From Defluviitaleaceae bacterium (lineage in GTDB: Bacteria > Bacillota > Clostridia > Lachnospirales > WQUN01): DNA of 14,739 nucleotides. Position 1 is the stretch's first letter, and each line of letters opens with the position of its first letter. Below are positions 13,550 through 14,739 of this stretch, piece after piece. The notes under the pieces are model-generated. The model did not search any database. It worked only from the letters and a program-made list of their open reading frames with translations, and was not told the origin of the DNA. Position numbers and translations under genes: made by a program. Location of the stretch: contig WRDG01000034.1 of assembly GCA_009783525.1 (NCBI GenBank), forward strand, positions 1 through 14,739. The letters run 5' to 3'.

Positions 13550-14347
13550 ATGATCAAGCTCGGCGTCAACACCGTTTTATTTAAAAAATATTCGTTTGCC
13601 GAAGCGGCGGCGGCGATAAAAAAAGCGGGCTTCGACGGTTTGGAAATTTCCGCGCTCGGCGGCATGTGCGAACACTTGCGCCTCGACGATTGGCGTTCGC
13701 AAAAAGATGAGATCAAGGCCGTAATGGAAGAGACGGGCCTCGCGATGCTTTCGACGGAAGTGGCTTCGCAGGATCGCGAGCGTCTGCTTAAAGCGTTTGA
13801 AGCGGGAGCCGAGATTGGCATCCCGGTTATAAACATCGGGCCGGGCGGAAAGATGGACGACGAAGATTCGTTAAAGCAAAGTATCGAAGCCGTCCAAAAA
13901 CTTTGCGAATTGGCCGAGCCGTTCGGCGTCACGCTGTGCGTCAAAGCGCATGTGGGCAACGCGGTTTACAGCACGCCCACGACTCTTAAGATGATGGCCG
14001 GCGTTACGAGTCCGGCTTTCGGCGTGGATATGGACCCGAGCCATATATGGCGGGCCGGCGAGCGGCCTGAAGAAGCGCTGCCGCAGGTGTTGTCGAAGGT
14101 GAAACACATACACATCCGCGATTGCAAGGGCATGGGGCCCGGTCCCGGCGAGCCTGCGCTGCAAGCATGCGGGCGAGGGGACATCGACCTGTTCGGATAT
14201 TGCAAAGCGATGGCCGACGGCAATTACGACGGCCCGTGCTGCCTCGAAGTAATAGGCCCGGACCTCGACATGACGGACGCGGCGATAATCGCCGCAGAAA
14301 CCTACGGTTATTTGAACGCTTGCCTTAAAAAGCTGGGCGCGAGGTAA
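13550..14347 (+). CDS. TIM-barrel sugar phosphate isomerase/epimerase
   Basis: This is a 265-aa cytoplasmic protein of the xylose-isomerase-like TIM-barrel superfamily (IolE/IolI, tagatose epimerase and hydroxypyruvate isomerase relatives). It opens MIKLGVNTVLF and carries the usual metal-ligand positions in order: GLEIS (E32), FGVDMDPSH (D160, H165), KHIHIRD (H186/H188, D191) and CLEV (E233). Length is normal. Members interconvert ketoses or act on inositol and other polyol intermediates; the substrate cannot be decided from sequence. Start ATG 13550 follows GAGGTGATC, a long anti-16S match with 7-nt spacing from GAGG. The next gene begins 2 nt after the stop, so the two form an operon. A convincing promoter is not visible in the 193-bp upstream gap. 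Confidence 0.85.
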   Translation: MIKLGVNTVLFKKYSFAEAAAAIKKAGFDGLEISALGGMCEHLRLDDWRSQKDEIKAVMEETGLAMLSTEVASQDRERLLKAFEAGAEIGIPVINIGPGGKMDDEDSLKQSIEAVQKLCELAEPFGVTLCVKAHVGNAVYSTPTTLKMMAGVTSPAFGVDMDPSHIWRAGERPEEALPQVLSKVKHIHIRDCKGMGPGPGEPALQACGRGDIDLFGYCKAMADGNYDGPCCLEVIGPDLDMTDAAIIAAETYGYLNACLKKLGAR

Positions 14348-14349
14348 CG

Positions 14350-14739
14350 ATGATGCACACGAGCGTTTATTACGAAGAACTGACGCCGAACGAATTCCGC
14401 GCGCGCATCGTCGAAATGCCTGTCGCATATTTGCCGCTCGGCACGCTTGAATGGCACGGCGAACATTTGCCTTTGGGCGCCGACGGTTTGCAGTCGCGCG
14501 GATTTTTTTCAGCGCTCGCAAAAAAAATCGGAGGGATCGTTCTTCCGATGCTTTTCCTCGGCCCGGACAGGCAAGCGGAAATCGGCGGAAAAGAATACTA
14601 CGGGATGGACACCTTCGCCGAAGACGCTTCGAAGGCCTACGTGCCGCCTGCGCCGTATCATGTGCCGCAGACGGCGGAAAAAGGAAAGCTGCCGATGGCT
14701 GCGCAGCTTCCCGGCAGCGCATACTGGATCGAACAGGAA
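14350..14739 (+). CDS. Creatininase-family amidohydrolase, N-terminal part (cut by window end)
   Basis: The open frame starts at ATG 14350 (alternative ATG 14353) and runs off the window after 130 codons. The motif YLPLGTLEWHGEHLPLGAD is the creatininase-family metal site: E34, H36 and D45 fall at the residue numbers of the zinc ligands in Pseudomonas creatininase. GIVLPMLFLGPDRQ follows as the next core strand. The family hydrolyses cyclic amides or formamides; known members act on creatinine or on intermediates of riboflavin/F420-type synthesis, and many are unassigned. GAGG (14341-14344) lies inside the end of the isomerase gene, 5 nt before the ATG, and the intergenic gap is 2 nt. An isomerase-creatininase pair suggests a small catabolic operon. 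Function beyond the family is not assigned. Confidence 0.85.
   Translation, partial: MMHTSVYYEELTPNEFRARIVEMPVAYLPLGTLEWHGEHLPLGADGLQSRGFFSALAKKIGGIVLPMLFLGPDRQAEIGGKEYYGMDTFAEDASKAYVPPAPYHVPQTAEKGKLPMAAQLPGSAYWIEQE

Noticed and set aside
13871..14722. Long minus-strand open frame (283 codons) across the isomerase and creatininase genes
   Set aside because: It spans two recognised plus-strand genes and their junction. Its Arg/Ala-rich composition is typical of antisense frames.
1..14739. CRISPR arrays, insertion sequences, prophage or attachment sites
   Set aside because: No spaced direct repeats, transposase or integrase frames, or terminal repeats were seen. Codon style is even across the window.

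Overview
The window reads as chromosomal DNA of a low-to-mid GC, flagellated bacterium, most likely a member of the Bacillota (Clostridia-like). Reasons: an HI0933-type flavoprotein gene overlaps cmk, an arrangement common in clostridia; MotA and MotB carry Gram-positive-type motifs; ribosome binding sites are strong and purine-rich (AGGAGG, GGAGG); the tmRNA tag ends in LAFAA; and a DUF368 (PopT-type) transporter is present. This is inference from protein style. No rRNA or other decisive taxonomic marker is present.

Layout. (1) 1-1339, minus strand: the 5' end of cmk, preceded by an HI0933/BaiN-like FAD protein gene with an ATGA overlap. (2) 1398-1955, plus strand: ssrA (tmRNA, 1520-1870) with an extended -10 promoter, an inverted repeat over its -35, and a weak terminator. 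(3) 2033-8778, plus strand: five tightly packed genes, motA-motB-DUF368-GH101-like-GH36. The first four overlap their neighbours, so stator proteins, an undecaprenyl-phosphate translocase and two cytoplasmic glycosidases aimed at alpha-linked Gal/GalNAc appear to share a transcript. (4) 8794-13356, minus strand: a compact operon of unknown function. In transcription order it encodes a 583-aa coiled-coil/helical protein with a glycine-rich membrane hairpin, a 64-aa zinc ribbon, a 148-aa helical protein, a 25-codon ORF, a Ycf46-like AAA+ ATPase and a 165-aa C-terminal protein. Stops and starts overlap or nearly touch at most junctions. (5) 13550-14739, plus strand: a divergent pair, a TIM-barrel sugar isomerase/epimerase and a creatininase-family amidohydrolase cut off by the window end.

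The best candidate for an undescribed system is region 4. Its genes are translationally coupled, have their own promoter region, and combine a membrane-anchored scaffold, a small Zn protein and an AAA+ remodeller. Nothing there points to phage, transposon or CRISPR origin. Convergent genes at 8778/8794 are only 15 bp apart.

No gene-free stretch exceeds 300 bases. The three larger gaps (1340-1519, 1871-2032, 13357-13549) hold the ssrA promoter and leader, the ssrA terminator plus motA leader, and the divergent promoter region of the unknown operon.
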